A DNA stretch of 7,539 nucleotides from contig CACZSP010000027.1 in the NCBI GenBank assembly GCA_902783905.1, positions 1 through 7,539 of the forward strand, read 5' to 3'. Shown here piece by piece: positions 6,400 through 7,539 of the stretch; the stretch's first letter is position 1, and each line of letters starts with the position of its first letter. Under the pieces are notes generated by a model. It saw nothing but the letters and a program-made list of their open reading frames with translations, was not told where the DNA came from and made no database searches. The position numbers and the translations under genes are program-made. This stretch comes from an uncultured Ruminococcus sp. (lineage in GTDB: Bacteria; Bacillota; Clostridia; Oscillospirales; CAG-272).

Positions 6400-7350
6400 A
6401 TGAATAACAATCTTCCGGTATATCTGATAACCGGATTTCTCGAGGGCGGAAAGACGCGTTTTATTCAGGAAATGCTGTCCGACAGCCAGTTCAACACGGG
6501 CGAGAAGACGCTCCTTCTCGTCTGCGAGGAGGGTATTGAGGAATACGACCCCGCGGCTTTCGCGGCGCCGAACGTCAGGTTCGTAAGCGTCGACAGTGAA
6601 AAAGAGCTGACGCGCGCGTTTATCGACCGCCAGCTGAAGCTTCACAGATACGACAGGATAGTCGTCGAGTACAACGGAATGTGGAACCCGGCGACCCTTT
6701 ACGACGCTCTTCCCGACAACGCCTTCATAAACGACCAGATCATGGTCGTCGATTCGACCACCTTTGAAAACTACAACGCGAATATGCGCCAGCAGGCGGT
6801 CTTCATGATCACCGACGCCGAATATATTCTTTTCAACAGGTGCACCGAAAAAACCGACATCGGAAGACTTCACAAGATAGTCCGCGCCAACAACCGCAGA
6901 TGCGGCATATCTTATGAATATACCGACGGGCACACCGAGGACGATACCTTCGAGGATCCGCTGCCGTTTGACGTCAACGCTCCGGTCATCGTTATCGAAG
7001 ACAGGGACTACGCGCTGTTTTACCGGGATCTTTCGGAAAACATGAAGAATTACAACGGAAAAACGGTGAAGTTCAAGGGCGTGGCGGCGACCGACCGCTC
7101 TCTTCCCGCCGGGAATTTCATCATCGGCAGGCACGTCATGACCTGCTGCGCCGCCGATATAACCTATATGGGGCTTGCCGCGCGCACGCCGGTGATACTT
7201 CAGCAGATAAAGGATTACGACTGGTTCGTGATCGAGGCGAAGATTTCGATCGAGAGGAATCCGATCTACCGCGCTCCCGGTCCGGTCCTCGTTGTAAAAA
7301 GCCTTTCACGAACGACTCAGCCGGACGAACCGGTTGCGACCTTCTACTGA
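6400..7350 (+). CDS. CobW-like P-loop GTPase fused to a DUF1980-like domain
   Basis: The 316-residue protein begins as a COG0523-type G domain. Walker A GFLEGGKTR is at residues 12-20, and IVVEYNGMW (87-95) stands where CobW proteins have IEPSG. The CxCC motif is absent; only C42 is near its place. The guanine motif is also altered (LFNRCTEKTD, 144-153). From about residue 195 a different domain begins, with YRDLSENMKNYNGKTVKFKG, then FIIGRHVMTCCAAD (240-253) and WFVIEAKISIE. This resembles the C-terminal DUF1980/TIGR03943 family, whose CC motif is characteristic; I make that match from memory. The start is 13 nt after the preceding CobW gene with only a weak A-rich ribosome binding site. A partner or accessory role in metal handling is inferred. 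Confidence 0.8.
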   Translation: MNNNLPVYLITGFLEGGKTRFIQEMLSDSQFNTGEKTLLLVCEEGIEEYDPAAFAAPNVRFVSVDSEKELTRAFIDRQLKLHRYDRIVVEYNGMWNPATLYDALPDNAFINDQIMVVDSTTFENYNANMRQQAVFMITDAEYILFNRCTEKTDIGRLHKIVRANNRRCGISYEYTDGHTEDDTFEDPLPFDVNAPVIVIEDRDYALFYRDLSENMKNYNGKTVKFKGVAATDRSLPAGNFIIGRHVMTCCAADITYMGLAARTPVILQQIKDYDWFVIEAKISIERNPIYRAPGPVLVVKSLSRTTQPDEPVATFY

Positions 7351-7372
7351 TACCGGGATCCAGTGTTTTTTT
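7346..7372 (+). terminator. Candidate weak intrinsic terminator after the last gene
   Basis: ACTGAT (7346-7351) can pair with ATCCAGT (7358-7364) with one bulged C and a 6-nt loop, overlapping the stop codon. It is followed by seven Ts at 7366-7372. The stem is short, so termination may be partial or helped by the large palindrome just downstream. Confidence 0.4.
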
Positions 7373-7378
7373 CGAAAA

Positions 7379-7424
7379 TATAAGCCGGAGCGATGAAGCG
7401 GCCGCTTCATCGCTCCGGCTTATA
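7379..7424. terminator. Perfect 46-bp palindrome, probable bidirectional terminator
   Basis: Every base from 7379 to 7424 pairs with its partner about the centre at 7401/7402; the middle is GCGGCCGC and the arms are GC-rich. On the + strand the stem is followed by ATAGGTAAT, a poor T-tract. On the - strand it is followed by TATATTTTCG, which is more terminator-like, so it may also stop a leftward transcript from a gene beyond the window. It abuts exactly the inner edge of the right inverted repeat. A protein-binding palindrome or a part of the repeat element are alternatives. Confidence 0.6.
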
Positions 7425-7528
7425 GGTAATACCGCACAATTCGCGTGCGTGTATTGGCGAGAGATTTTTGTGTCTGTTTTCAGGAAGCACGGTTTGATCC
7501 TTTGCACGCATTACGACGGATCTTTCTT
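7424..7528 (-). repeat. Right arm of the long terminal inverted repeat
   Basis: This is the reverse complement of 1-105 with four mismatches. Read on the + strand it begins in the order ATTCGCGTG, GTATTGGCGAGAG, ATTTTT, then ATTACGACG near 7510, the same order as in the element at 184-333. The likeness to that element seems to run on into 7529-7539, so the repeat probably extends beyond the window. No gene is visible between 7351 and 7539. Confidence 0.9.
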
Positions 7529-7539
7529 CGCCGGTTTCC

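Noticed and set aside
5175..6410. 411-residue - strand frame opposite the first CobW gene, with long Met/Val/Ile runs that look like membrane helices
   Set aside because: It is the complement of the CAY/GAY codon tract, which gives ATG/GTG/ATC codons. The + strand frame has a clear family, motifs and a ribosome binding site.

Overview
The window reads as a chromosomal segment from a Firmicute, most likely an uncultured Clostridia-type bacterium. The evidence is an exact copy of the Bacillus-type parS palindrome, a chromosomal ParA(Soj)/ParB(Spo0J) pair, purine-rich ribosome binding sites, use of TTG and GTG starts, and a consensus-like sigma-A promoter. I cannot place it more precisely from sequence alone.

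Layout. Positions 1-457 hold no gene. They contain, in order, one arm of a long inverted repeat (1-105), two parS sites (122-137 and 160-175), a roughly 150-bp imperfectly palindromic dispersed element (184-333), an intrinsic terminator (339-389) and a strong extended -10 promoter (402-430). From 458 to 7350 eight genes lie head to tail on the + strand, with gaps of 2-20 nt and one 8-nt overlap, so they look like one transcription unit. They are parA, parB, a two-helix membrane protein of unknown function, a membrane-anchored MORN-repeat protein, a small MazG-like NTP pyrophosphohydrolase, a phosphodiester glycosidase (NAGPA) domain protein without a visible signal peptide, a COG0523/CobW G3E GTPase with an extraordinary His/Asp/Cys-rich insert, and a second CobW-like GTPase that has lost the CxCC motif and ends in what looks like a DUF1980/TIGR03943-type domain. 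The right end (7351-7539) carries a candidate terminator, a perfect 46-bp palindrome and the second arm of the inverted repeat.

How the parts fit. parA, parB and the two parS sites form a complete chromosome-segregation module of the kind usually found near oriC. The next genes are not classical partners of this module: two envelope-associated proteins, a nucleotide-pool or housecleaning enzyme, a glycosidase-like protein and a pair of metallochaperone-type GTPases. The GTPase pair is the most distinctive content. The first member keeps the metal-transfer motif and carries a metal-buffering insert. The second keeps only the P-loop and carries a C-terminal domain with a Cys-Cys pair. A two-protein metal-handling system is a reasonable inference.

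Both ends of the window lie in near-identical, oppositely oriented copies of one repeat. This may be genuine bracketing, or it may simply show where an assembly broke at dispersed repeats.
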